DNA of 20,053 bases from JAENVU01 sp964639075 (GTDB lineage: Bacteria > Actinomycetota > Acidimicrobiia > IMCC26256 > JAENVU01). Below the pieces are notes generated by a model. That model worked only from the letters and a program-made list of their open reading frames with translations. It did no database searches and was not told where the DNA came from. Made by a program: the position numbers and the translations under genes. Shown here one piece after another: positions 1 through 7,107 of the stretch. Location of the stretch: assembly GCA_964639075.1 (NCBI GenBank), contig CAZXCB010000032.1:1-20053 (forward strand). The letters run 5' to 3'. Positions within the stretch are counted from its first letter, which is position 1. Each line of letters opens with the position of its first letter.

Positions 1-2
1 GA

Positions 3-962
3 CCGGCGGAGCAGGCCAAGGGATACGTCTCCGAGCTGCGCGCCGTGCTCGAGGCCATCGGCGTATCCGACGTGAAGATGGAGGAGGGCTCGATGCGCGT
101 CGACGCCAACGTGTCGGTGCGCCCGGTCGGGTCCGAGACGCTGGGCACCCGCGCCGAGATCAAGAACATGAACTCGGTGCGGTCGCTCGGCCGCGCGATC
201 GAGTACGAGATCGGGCGCCAGATCGAGCTCGTCGAGTCCGGTGGCCGCGTCGTCCAGGAGACGCGGCACTGGGACGAAGCAGCCGGGGTCACCCACGGCA
301 TGCGCTCGAAGGAAGGCAGCGAGGACTACCGCTACTTCCCCGAGCCCGACCTCGTGCCGGTCGCGCCGACCGACGACATGCGGGCCGCGGCGAGGGCCGC
401 GGTCGGCGAGCTGCCGGCCGCGCGCCGGGCTCGCCTGGTGGCGGAATGGGGGGTGTCCGAGACGGACGCGCGCACGCTGCTCGAGGCGCCGGGCCTTGCC
501 GACTTCGCCGAGGCGGCGGTCGCGGCGGGGGCGTCGGGGAAGGACGCCACCAACTGGGTGACCGGCGAGATCCTCGGCTACCTCAACGAGACCGGGCTGT
601 CGCCTGCGGTGTTGCCGTTCACGCCGGACGCGTTGGCCGAGCTGGTCGCGCTCGTCTCCGACGGCACCCTGTCGCGCAACCTCGCGAAAGACGTGCTCGG
701 TGAGGCGTTGCGTGACGGCAAGCGACCGAGGGCGATCGTCGACGCGCGCGGGCTGGCACAGGTGAGCGACGAGGGTGAGCTCGCCGGCGTGGTCGACGAG
801 ATCCTGGCGGCGAACGCGGACGCGGTGGCGGAGTTCCGCGCCGGCGACGACAAGGCGCGCAAGAAGAAGCGCGGATTCCTGATGGGAGAGCTGATGAAGG
901 CGACGAAGGGCTCGGCGAACCCGCAGGTCCTCAACCGGCTGCTCGACGAGCGGCTCGCGTGA
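3..962 (+). CDS. gatB: Asp/Glu-tRNA amidotransferase subunit B (3' part)
   Basis: This is the C-terminal two thirds of GatB. The frame is open from base 3 and the true start lies upstream of the window. GatB belongs to the GatCAB amidotransferase, which converts mischarged Glu-tRNA(Gln) or Asp-tRNA(Asn) to the correct amide form in the cytoplasm; GatB carries the kinase activity and binds the tRNA. Family hallmarks seen are the KMEEGSMRVDANVSVRP segment near the window start, the AEIKNMNSVRSLGRAIEYE segment, and the stretch RSKEGSEDYRYFPEPDL. The tail is the helical YqeY-like tRNA-binding domain, including the segment DATNWVTGEIL and a KKKRGFLMGELMKATKG end. About 319 of the usual 480-500 residues are present. 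The TGA overlaps the ATG of the next gene (TGATG), so the two are probably translationally coupled. Confidence 0.97.
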   Translation, partial: PAEQAKGYVSELRAVLEAIGVSDVKMEEGSMRVDANVSVRPVGSETLGTRAEIKNMNSVRSLGRAIEYEIGRQIELVESGGRVVQETRHWDEAAGVTHGMRSKEGSEDYRYFPEPDLVPVAPTDDMRAAARAAVGELPAARRARLVAEWGVSETDARTLLEAPGLADFAEAAVAAGASGKDATNWVTGEILGYLNETGLSPAVLPFTPDALAELVALVSDGTLSRNLAKDVLGEALRDGKRPRAIVDARGLAQVSDEGELAGVVDEILAANADAVAEFRAGDDKARKKKRGFLMGELMKATKGSANPQVLNRLLDERLA

Positions 963-1696
963 TGGAGATCCCCGAGTACGCGAGCGATGAGGGAGTCGAG
1001 CGGATCCTCGTGGTCGTCGCCCACCCCGACGACATCGACTTCGGTGTGGCAGGCTCGGTGGGCACGTGGACCGCGCGGGGCATCGAGGTCACGTACTGCC
1101 TCGCGACGAGCGGTGAAGCCGGTGGCGACGACCGCGCCCAGCCGCGCGCCCACATGGCGTCGGTGCGGGAGGAGGAGCAGCGCACCGCCGCCGCGCACGT
1201 CGGGGTGTCCGACGTCCGCTTCCTCGGCTTCCCGGACGGTCGGGTCGAGCCGAGCCTCGAGCTGCGCTGTGCGATCTCGAAGGTGATCCGCGAGGTGCAG
1301 CCCCAGCGTGTCATCACCCAGTCGCCCGAGCGACTGTGGGATCGGATCTACGCGAGTCACCCCGACCACCTCGCCGTCGGGGAGGCCGCGGCGGCGGCGG
1401 TCTATCCCGACGCCCGCAACCCGTTCGCGCATCCCGAGCTCCTGCTCGTCGAGGAGCTCGAGCCCTGGACCGTCCCCCAGCTCTGGATGATGGCGCGGCC
1501 CGATTCGAACGTGTTCGTCGACATCACCGACGTGCTGCCCACCAAGCTCCTCGCGCTGAAGTCCCACGAGAGCCAGATCTCGGACCCCGGGTGGATCGAG
1601 ACGCTGCTGTCGGACTGGGCGAGCGCCAACGCCAAGGTCGCGGACCTGTCCGAAGGCCGCTTCGCCGAGCTCTTCCGCGCCGTCGACACGAGGTAG
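962..1696 (+). CDS. PIG-L family (LmbE-like) zinc deacetylase
   Basis: This 244-residue protein belongs to the PIG-L/LmbE zinc-dependent N-deacetylase family, whose actinobacterial members include MshB and Mca of mycothiol metabolism. The N-terminal strand is followed by AHPDDIDFG (His21, Asp23, Asp24), the family's metal-binding and general-base motif. A second metal-binding cluster, SHPDH, lies at residues 132-136 (His133, His136). Length and layout fit the generic family. The sequence alone does not decide whether the substrate is a mycothiol precursor, a mycothiol conjugate or another N-acetylated sugar. The ATG overlaps the gatB stop by one base; an in-frame GTG three bases earlier (959) is an alternative start. 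There is no clear Shine-Dalgarno sequence, which fits coupling to gatB. The gene ends before a long hairpin facing a convergent operon. Confidence 0.88.
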   Translation: MEIPEYASDEGVERILVVVAHPDDIDFGVAGSVGTWTARGIEVTYCLATSGEAGGDDRAQPRAHMASVREEEQRTAAAHVGVSDVRFLGFPDGRVEPSLELRCAISKVIREVQPQRVITQSPERLWDRIYASHPDHLAVGEAAAAAVYPDARNPFAHPELLLVEELEPWTVPQLWMMARPDSNVFVDITDVLPTKLLALKSHESQISDPGWIETLLSDWASANAKVADLSEGRFAELFRAVDTR

Positions 1697-1705
1697 TCCC
1701 CAACT

Positions 1706-1744
1706 TGCGCCAGTAACCCGCGCACTGCGCGGGTAAGTGGCGCA
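1706..1744. terminator. Long hairpin between convergent genes; repeat copy 1
   Basis: An imperfect palindrome lies 9 nt after the deacetylase stop and 14 nt before the stop of the convergent minus-strand gene. The outer arms TGCGCCA (1706-1712) and TGGCGCA (1738-1744) pair perfectly. A 3-nt internal loop (GTA against AAG) follows, then an inner stem ACCCGCG (1716-1722) with CGCGGGT (1728-1734) around a 5-nt loop. It probably acts as a bidirectional terminator of the U-tract-free kind common in high-GC actinobacteria. Its minus-strand arm plus flank (1735-1751) is identical over 17 nt to 14683-14699, so it may belong to a dispersed repeat family. Confidence 0.7.
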
Positions 1745-1758
1745 GGAACGGGACCGCG

Positions 1759-2619
1759 TCAGGGGACGAGGCTGAGGCTCGTGACGGGGGCGAGGCCCTG
1801 ACGGGTCCGGGACCACGTGTGGCCCGCGTCGGACGATTCCCACACCTCGCCGCCGCGTGTTCCGAACGCGGCACGGTCGCCGGTGCCGTCGAGCGCGTGC
1901 GAGTCGATGTTGCCGTCCATCCAGTCGGTGACCCGCTCGAACGGTTCGTCGGCGTGGATCGACGTGCGGTAGACGGCCGCCCGTCGGCCGCGCGGCCCCT
2001 CCGACGCGCTGACGAGGATCGCCGCATCCGGGACTGCGACCGCGCGGCAGTAGGTCGCATCGAGTCCGTCGGCGTGGCGACGCCAGTTCCGGCCCTCGTC
2101 GACCGAGATCAGGAGTCCGACGGCAGCCGCGGCGACGACGAGGTCGCTCCGACCCCACACGGAGCGCACCTGGTGCACGTCGTCGTGGATGTCGACGGTC
2201 GGCAGCCACGTGCGGCCGCCGTCGTCGGAGCGGGCGATCCCGCCGACGTGGACGTTCGCGAACAGCACGTTGTCCTCGGTGCACGCGACGGAACGGACCT
2301 CGGGCGGACCGCCCCAGGGCGTGTACCACTCGTCGCGACCGGGCATCGCGTCGAAGCCCTCGACCCGCTCGAGGCCGGCGGCGCCGAGTTGGAGCACATG
2401 GCCGCCCTCCGTGCCGACGAGGATGCCACCGGGCGCGTCGACCGCGCAGCGGAGTCCCGGCGCGGTGTCGATCTCGGTCCAGCCCGCGGCGGCCGTGTGC
2501 CAGAGGAGGCGACGATCGCCTGCGATCAGGGCGTCGCCGAACACGCGGACGGGCCCGGTGACGGACGGGTTCGTCCCGCGCTCGACCAGCCCCTCGGCCG
2601 TGGCGATGCGCAGGTTCAT
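1759..2619 (-). CDS. Asp-box (BNR/sialidase-like) beta-propeller protein
   Basis: This 286-residue protein has three clear Asp-box motifs of the S-x-D-x-G-x-T-W type: SDDGGRTW (131-138), SVDEGRNW (172-179) and SSDAGHTW (263-269 region). These mark blades of a BNR/YVTN-like beta-propeller as in sialidases, photosystem assembly factor Ycf48 and exo-alpha-sialidase-like proteins. No signal peptide or membrane segment is visible, so it is probably cytoplasmic, and no sialidase active-site arginine triad can be recognised. The start is the ATG at 2619, preceded by a strong GAGGAGG about 9 nt upstream. The ATG overlaps the TGA of the upstream oxidoreductase gene (ATGA), indicating co-translation. 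It is the last gene of a three-gene minus-strand operon. Its function is unknown; a scaffold or ligand-binding role beside the oxidoreductase is inference only. Confidence 0.85.
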   Translation of the reverse strand: MNLRIATAEGLVERGTNPSVTGPVRVFGDALIAGDRRLLWHTAAAGWTEIDTAPGLRCAVDAPGGILVGTEGGHVLQLGAAGLERVEGFDAMPGRDEWYTPWGGPPEVRSVACTEDNVLFANVHVGGIARSDDGGRTWLPTVDIHDDVHQVRSVWGRSDLVVAAAAVGLLISVDEGRNWRRHADGLDATYCRAVAVPDAAILVSASEGPRGRRAAVYRTSIHADEPFERVTDWMDGNIDSHALDGTGDRAAFGTRGGEVWESSDAGHTWSRTRQGLAPVTSLSLVP

Positions 2620-3659
2620 GGGTCGGGCCTCCTCACCACGTCTGGGTTCTCGTCGGCTGCGGCCCGGGCTGCCTTGAGGACCTCCCGCCAGAGCGCGCGC
2701 GGGGCGAGGTAGGGCGCATTGATCGCCACCCGGTCGACGAGCCCCCGGGTCCGCCGGACGAGCTCCCGGCCACACTCCTCGGGGGTGCCGCGCACCGCGA
2801 CGAGATCGAACAGGTCGTCGTCGACCAGTTCGACGAGCTGCGCCCAGTCGCTGGCGCGCGTCCGCTCGTGCAGCTCGGGTTGGAGCTCGCCGCGGTCGTG
2901 GTGCTCGAGCACCGGGCGGTACGCCGGGGTCGAGGCGTAGAACGCGAGCTGGGCGCGCGTCGCCAGCTCGGCGCCGGCGCGGTCCTCGTCGGTCGCACCC
3001 GTCGCCACCATCACGGGCCAGGCGATCTCGAAATCCGGGCCGCCGCCGCGTGCACCCGCCCGCAACGTCGGGAGCAGGCGGGTTCGCAGGTCGTCGGGGG
3101 TGTCGAAGGGATGGACGACGAAGCCGTCGGCGACGTCGGAGGCGACTGCGGTCATTCCCGGTCCGACGCCGGCGAGGAAGAGCCGCGGCGGTCCGGTCGG
3201 CGACGGCTCGGGTGCGAAGAACGGCGTCATCAGCGTGTGGTGGTAGAGCTCGCCGTCGAAGCAGAGCGGCTCTCCGTGCTGCCAGCAACCCCATATCGCG
3301 CGCACCGCGCCGACGAACTCGCGCATGCGCGCGGCAGGGGAGGACCAGGGCATCGAGAACCGACGCTCGACGTGCGGCTTGATCTGCGAGCCGAGTCCGA
3401 CGACCGCGCGCCCTCCCGACGCGGCCTGAAGATCCCAGCCGGTGTACGCCACGGTCATCGGGTTCCGTGCGAACGCGATCGCGACCGCGGTCATGAGCTC
3501 GATGTGTGACGTGTGCTCGGCCGCGAGCACCAGCGGCAGGAACGGGTCGCGCGGACCTTCGAACGTGTACGCGCCGTCGAACCCGTCGGCCTCGATGCCC
3601 GCCGCCGCGATCGGGACCGCCGCGAGGTCCGTGGCCACCAGGGGCGCGTCGAACCTCAT
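2616..3659 (-). CDS. LLM-class F420-dependent oxidoreductase (TIGR03617-like)
   Basis: This 347-residue luciferase-like (LLM) TIM-barrel protein resembles the actinobacterial F420-dependent group described as TIGR03617. Family features include the N-terminal AAGIEADGFDGAYTFEGPRDPFLPLVLAAEHT, given here only as a region (about residues 18-50), then TAVAIAFARNPMTVAY and the SGGRAVVGLGSQIKPHVERR segment that lines the cofactor site. Further on are PRLFLAGVGPGMT and a C-terminal VAVRGTPEECGREL typical of LLM enzymes. Such enzymes use reduced F420 (or FMNH2) for hydride transfer; the substrate is unknown. The ATG at 3659 begins the conserved MRFDAP start; longer upstream reading in this frame runs over the neighbouring gene and was rejected. 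It is 37 nt downstream of the isomerase-like gene and overlaps the propeller gene. Confidence 0.9.
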   Translation of the reverse strand: MRFDAPLVATDLAAVPIAAAGIEADGFDGAYTFEGPRDPFLPLVLAAEHTSHIELMTAVAIAFARNPMTVAYTGWDLQAASGGRAVVGLGSQIKPHVERRFSMPWSSPAARMREFVGAVRAIWGCWQHGEPLCFDGELYHHTLMTPFFAPEPSPTGPPRLFLAGVGPGMTAVASDVADGFVVHPFDTPDDLRTRLLPTLRAGARGGGPDFEIAWPVMVATGATDEDRAGAELATRAQLAFYASTPAYRPVLEHHDRGELQPELHERTRASDWAQLVELVDDDLFDLVAVRGTPEECGRELVRRTRGLVDRVAINAPYLAPRALWREVLKAARAAADENPDVVRRPDP

Positions 3660-3696
3660 CGCGTCGCGCGTGGCCGCGGGTGCCGGCGGGCCCGGA

Positions 3697-4377
3697 TCAG
3701 AGCGCGAGCGGTTCGTTCGGGCCCATCGCCGCAAGCGTCGCGATGTAGGGCTCGGCGTCGCCGGTCCAGGTGAGCTCGCGCAACTCCACCTCGGTGCGCC
3801 GGCCACCCAGCGCTCGGGCGAGGTCGAACGGCGCGCCGGTGACCGTGGCACCGGGCTCACCGTCACCGGAGACGACCGTCTTCGCGCCGGTGACGATGCG
3901 CAACGGCGGGATGCCGCCCGCAGCCCAACCGCCCCCGACGTTCGCCGCGTACGCCTCGATCGCGGTGTGCTCCGCGGCCGGGTCGGCACCGCCGGGGCGG
4001 CCGAGCGTGCCGCGGAGATCCTGCTCGTGGTGCCAGGCGTCGGCGACGCCCAGGGCGGCGAGCGGGCCGCCGATGGCGCGCAGGCCCTCCTCGAACTGGG
4101 GCGAACCCGCCGCCCAGTCCGCGAGCATCTGCGTGATCGTGGTCTCGCGGCGGGCGTCGACCTGCGCGGCGGTCCACTCGGGGCTCCCGATCCCGTCGAG
4201 GTTCCCGGCGAGCACGTCGGCGACCGCGCCGCTCAGGTGCGCGACGACGTCGTGCACGCTCCACCCCGGACATGCGGGCACGCGAGCGGCCCCCTCCGCA
4301 GGGGTGAGCTCGGCCACGAGGGCGCTGATGCGCTCGCGGCATGCTCCGTACTGGGTTCCGATGTCGATCTCGCTCAT
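3697..4377 (-). CDS. Maleylpyruvate isomerase family protein (mycothiol-dependent type)
   Basis: This 226-residue protein has the MDMPI/DinB-like four-helix fold signature PGWSVHDVVAHLSG (37-50). In the characterised C. glutamicum enzyme the zinc ligands are a His in this helix plus an E-x3-H pair. The His is present here (His47), but the second motif reads D-A-W-H-H (Asp113...His117), with Asp in place of Glu. Members use mycothiol as cofactor for isomerisation or thiol transfer, and many have unknown substrates. The ATG at 4377 fits the family N-terminus. It is the first gene of the minus-strand operon with the LLM oxidoreductase and Asp-box propeller, and diverges from ilvD across 154 nt. 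Pairing with an F420 enzyme suggests a cofactor-dependent catabolic or detoxifying step (inference). Confidence 0.85.
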   Translation of the reverse strand: MSEIDIGTQYGACRERISALVAELTPAEGAARVPACPGWSVHDVVAHLSGAVADVLAGNLDGIGSPEWTAAQVDARRETTITQMLADWAAGSPQFEEGLRAIGGPLAALGVADAWHHEQDLRGTLGRPGGADPAAEHTAIEAYAANVGGGWAAGGIPPLRIVTGAKTVVSGDGEPGATVTGAPFDLARALGGRRTEVELRELTWTGDAEPYIATLAAMGPNEPLAL

Positions 4378-4427
4378 GGGTCGGCACCGTACGCGAATCG
4401 GAGGGGAGGCTGCGTCGTGGCCGCGCG

Positions 4428-4433
4428 TACGCT
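4428..4433 (+). promoter_or_regulatory. Possible -10 box for ilvD
   Basis: TACGCT fits the loose actinobacterial TAnnnT pattern. A start point 6-9 nt downstream would place the mRNA 5' end just before the conserved leader element that begins at 4442. No convincing -35 is visible, so this is tentative. Confidence 0.25.
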
Positions 4434-4441
4434 GCGGCCCA

Positions 4442-4531
4442 GAGCGAAGCGGTACACGACCGCAGGCGCTGCCGGTCGAACAGCGGAGCGTGGCCCGAGC
4501 GGCCCGTGCCGCAGGCACAGGAGCGGAAGAG
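4442..4531 (+). promoter_or_regulatory. ilvD leader element, copy 1 of a shared 5'-UTR motif
   Basis: This 90-nt leader ends at the ilvD ATG and resembles the leader of the ECF sigma gene at 18065-18151. Positions 4486-4506 match 18106-18126 at 20 of 21 bases, core GAGCGTGGCCCGA then CGGCCCG, at exactly the same distance from the ATG. Immediately after is a stem-loop GTGCC (4506-4510), loop GCA, GGCAC (4514-4518). The sigma copy replaces two base pairs of this stem with compensating changes. Upstream is another hairpin: CGACC (4457-4461) with GGTCG (4474-4478), and GCAG with CTGC inside. An AGGAG ribosome binding site lies between the stem-loop and the ATG. The function is unknown; a structured cis-regulatory RNA controlling ribosome access is the working interpretation. 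Confidence 0.55.
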
Positions 4532-6208
4532 ATGACCGACATGAAGCCCCGCAGCCACGAGGTGACCGACGGCATGGAGCGTGCGCCCGCCCGGGCGATG
4601 CTGCGCGCCGTCGGCATGACCGACGCCGACTGGGGCAAGGCGCAGGTCGGTGTCGCCTCGAGTTGGAACGAGGTCACCCCCTGCAATCTCCCGCTCGACC
4701 GCCTCGCGAAGCGCGCGAAGGAAGGCGTGCGCGAGGCCGGGGGGTTCCCGCTCGAGTTCGTCACGATCGCGGTGAGCGACGGCATCTCGATGGGGCACGA
4801 GGGGATGCGCGGATCGCTCGTCAGCCGCGAGATCATCGCCGACTCGGTGGAGTGCGTGATGCACTCCGAGCGTCTCGACGCTCTCGTCACGTTCGCCGGG
4901 TGCGACAAGAGCCTGCCGGGGATGCTCATGGCCGCGGCGCGCCTCAACCTGCCGTCCGCGTTCCTCTACGGCGGCTCGATCATGCCCGGTCGGTACCGGG
5001 ACCAGGCACTCGATGTCGTCAGCGTGTTCGAGGCCGTCGGTGCGTGCGCGGCAGGCACACTGACCGAGAACGAGCTGGGTGAGATCGAGAAGCGGGCGTG
5101 CCCGACGGAGGGCTCCTGCGCCGGCATGTTCACCGCGAACACGATGGCGTCGGTCGGCGAGGCACTGGGGATGAGCCTGCCCGGGAGCGCCTCGCCCGCC
5201 GCGGTCGACCGGCGCCGGGACGACTTCGCGTTCGAGACCGGCCGCGCGGTGATGTACCTGATCGAACGGGACATCCGCGCGCGCCAGATCATGACGAAGG
5301 ACGCGTTCGAGAACGCGATCGCCGTCGTCATGGCGCTCGGCGGCTCGACCAATGCGGTTCTGCACCTCCTCGCGATCGCGAACGAGGCGCGCGTCGAGCT
5401 TGAGCTCGACGACTTCAACCGCATCGGCGCGCGGGTCCCGCACATCGCGGACACCAAGCCGCACGGCCAGTACCACATGTTCGACGTCGACCGCATCGGT
5501 GGTGTCCCGGTCGTGATGCGGGAGCTGCTCGACGCGGGCCTGCTCCACGGCGACGCGATGACGGTGACGGGCAGGACGATGGCGGAGAACCTGGCCGAAC
5601 TCGACCCGCCGAAGCCCGACGGCGAGGTGGTGCATCCGCTCTCCGCACCGATCCACGTGCAGGGTGGCATCGCGGTCCTCCGTGGCTCCCTCGCGCCGAA
5701 CGGCTCGGTCGTCAAGGTCGCCGGCCTGGACACCTCGCGCTTCGACGGGACCGCGCGCGTCTTCGACGGTGAGGACCTCGCGATGGAGGCGATCCTCGCG
5801 GGCACGATCGCCGCGGGCGACATCGTGGTCATCCGCTACGAGGGTCCCAAGGGCGGTCCGGGGATGCGCGAGATGCTCGCGGTCACCGGCGCGATGAAAG
5901 GCGCCGGTCGCGGTGCCGATTCCGCGCTCGTCACCGACGGTCGGTTCAGTGGCGGCACGCACGGCTTCTGTGTCGGCCACGTCGCGCACGAGGCCGTCGA
6001 CGGCGGTCCGATCGCGTTCGTGCGCGACGGCGACCGGATCGTGATCGACGCCGACGCGCACACGATCGACCTGATGGTCGACGCGGCCGAGCTCGAGACC
6101 CGCCGCTCGGACTGGAAGCTGCCCGAGCCGCGCTACACGAGCGGCTTCCTCGCGAAGTACGCGCGCCTCGCCCAGGGCGCCGAGACCGGCGCGATCACGA
6201 ACGTCTGA
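4532..6208 (+). CDS. ilvD: Dihydroxy-acid dehydratase
   Basis: This 558-residue enzyme is a cytoplasmic Fe-S dehydratase. It turns 2,3-dihydroxy-3-methylvalerate or 2,3-dihydroxyisovalerate into the 2-keto acids of the isoleucine/valine (and leucine/pantothenate) pathway. Three conserved cluster cysteines are visible: Cys51 in TPCNLPLDRLA, Cys124 in GCDKSLPGML and Cys196 in PTEGSCAGMFTANTM. This is the pattern of [2Fe-2S]-type DHADs. The GGSTNAVLHLLA segment and the C-terminal DGRFSGGTHGF with the catalytic Ser473 are intact. The ATG at 4532 is preceded by AGGAG with about 8 nt spacing. An upstream GTG at 4490 in the same frame lies inside the conserved leader and was not chosen. The Fpg-like gene follows 11 nt later, probably in the same transcript. 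Confidence 0.98.
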   Translation: MTDMKPRSHEVTDGMERAPARAMLRAVGMTDADWGKAQVGVASSWNEVTPCNLPLDRLAKRAKEGVREAGGFPLEFVTIAVSDGISMGHEGMRGSLVSREIIADSVECVMHSERLDALVTFAGCDKSLPGMLMAAARLNLPSAFLYGGSIMPGRYRDQALDVVSVFEAVGACAAGTLTENELGEIEKRACPTEGSCAGMFTANTMASVGEALGMSLPGSASPAAVDRRRDDFAFETGRAVMYLIERDIRARQIMTKDAFENAIAVVMALGGSTNAVLHLLAIANEARVELELDDFNRIGARVPHIADTKPHGQYHMFDVDRIGGVPVVMRELLDAGLLHGDAMTVTGRTMAENLAELDPPKPDGEVVHPLSAPIHVQGGIAVLRGSLAPNGSVVKVAGLDTSRFDGTARVFDGEDLAMEAILAGTIAAGDIVVIRYEGPKGGPGMREMLAVTGAMKGAGRGADSALVTDGRFSGGTHGFCVGHVAHEAVDGGPIAFVRDGDRIVIDADAHTIDLMVDAAELETRRSDWKLPEPRYTSGFLAKYARLAQGAETGAITNV

Positions 6209-6219
6209 CCGGTCGCCCA

Positions 6220-7017
6220 ATGCCCGAGATGCTGGAGGCCGAGACGGCCCGGGCGTTGGTCGCCGAGCGGGCGCTCGACCGCGAGATCGCGACGGTGCAC
6301 GCACCGGACGCGTGGTTCCTCAAGCGCGGTCTCACGCCGCGGATCGCGCGATCGGTCCTGCCCGGTCTCCGGCTGTGCGCGGCGCGCCGCCGCGGCAAGC
6401 TGATCCTCGTCGACACGACGGGTCCGCAGCACAACGGACCCGTGCTCGGCCTGCACCTCGGGATGAGCGGCCGCATCCTCGTCGACGGCGAGGCCGCGGG
6501 CGATCCGCTGCTCTACGCCGCCAACGGCGACAACCCCGCGTGGCGCCGCTTCGGTCTGCGCTTCGCCGACGGGGGGACGCTCTTCCTTCGCGACCCGCGC
6601 CGACTCGGTGCCGTCGAGCTCGACCCCGACGAGGAACGCCTCGGTCCTGACGCGGCGACGGTCAAGCTCGGGTTCGTCCGTGACCTGCTGACACGCAGCC
6701 GTGCGCCGGTCAAGGCCGTGCTCATGGATCAGTCCCGCATCGCCGGTCTCGGCAACCTGCTCACCGACGAGGTCCTGTTCCGTGCCGGGGTCGACCCCGC
6801 CCGTGCGGCCGACTCGCTCACGGCCGCCGAGATCGCGGCAATCGCCCGCGCGATCGGCACGACCGTGCGGACGCTCGGCCGGCGGGGTGGCTCTCACACC
6901 GGCGACCACATGCCGGCCCGCGTGCCCGGCGCGGCCTGCCCGCGCGACGGTGCCCCGATGCTGCGCCGGACTGTCGGCGGCCGCACGACCTACTCCTGCA
7001 CGCTCCACCAGGTGTGA
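6220..7017 (+). CDS. Fpg/Nei-family DNA glycosylase with altered zinc finger
   Basis: This 265-residue base-excision-repair glycosylase/AP lyase removes oxidised bases from DNA. Catalytic Pro2 and Glu3 follow the initiator Met (MPEMLEAE, against the usual MPELPEVE; Glu6 is kept). A conserved Lys60 lies in RRRGKLILVD, then LHLGMSGR and RDPRRLGAVEL. The helix-two-turn-helix is MDQSRIAGLGNLLTDEVLF. The C-terminal zinc finger keeps the exact C-x2-C-x16-C-x2-C spacing, but the second ligand is Asp243 and the fourth His263 (C240, D243, C260, H263). The protein ends only two residues after His263. It starts 11 nt after ilvD. Whether it is a true MutM (8-oxoG) or an Nei-like or non-canonical member cannot be decided by eye, so no symbol is given. 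Confidence 0.9.
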   Translation: MPEMLEAETARALVAERALDREIATVHAPDAWFLKRGLTPRIARSVLPGLRLCAARRRGKLILVDTTGPQHNGPVLGLHLGMSGRILVDGEAAGDPLLYAANGDNPAWRRFGLRFADGGTLFLRDPRRLGAVELDPDEERLGPDAATVKLGFVRDLLTRSRAPVKAVLMDQSRIAGLGNLLTDEVLFRAGVDPARAADSLTAAEIAAIARAIGTTVRTLGRRGGSHTGDHMPARVPGAACPRDGAPMLRRTVGGRTTYSCTLHQV

Positions 7018-7020
7018 CGA

Positions 7021-7041
7021 CGGGCCCCGCGGAGGGTCCCG
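7021..7041 (+). terminator. Hairpin after the glycosylase gene
   Basis: CGGG-C-CCC (7021-7028) pairs with GGG-T-CCCG (7034-7041) around a GCGGA loop, with one C/T mismatch. It starts 3 nt after the stop codon. There is no U-tract, as often seen in high-GC genomes, so its efficiency is uncertain. Confidence 0.45.
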
Positions 7042-7107
7042 GGCACGAGCAGCCGTTGGTCGATAACCTCCCCGCACCGAACAACTCGGTCGACTGGGGG
7101 ATCCGAC

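Noticed and set aside
3770..4531. Upstream extension of the ilvD frame
   Set aside because: It runs antisense through the isomerase-like gene and the leader; conserved IlvD sequence and a good ribosome binding site point to ATG 4532.
4341..4535. A 64-codon frame across the ilvD leader as a standalone gene
   Set aside because: Its start lies antisense within the isomerase-like gene; only the last third resembles the sigma-leader frame. It is discussed as part of the leader instead.
3863..6304. A long minus-strand frame antisense to ilvD
   Set aside because: Low-complexity Arg/His/Asp-rich translation; ilvD on the plus strand is unambiguous.
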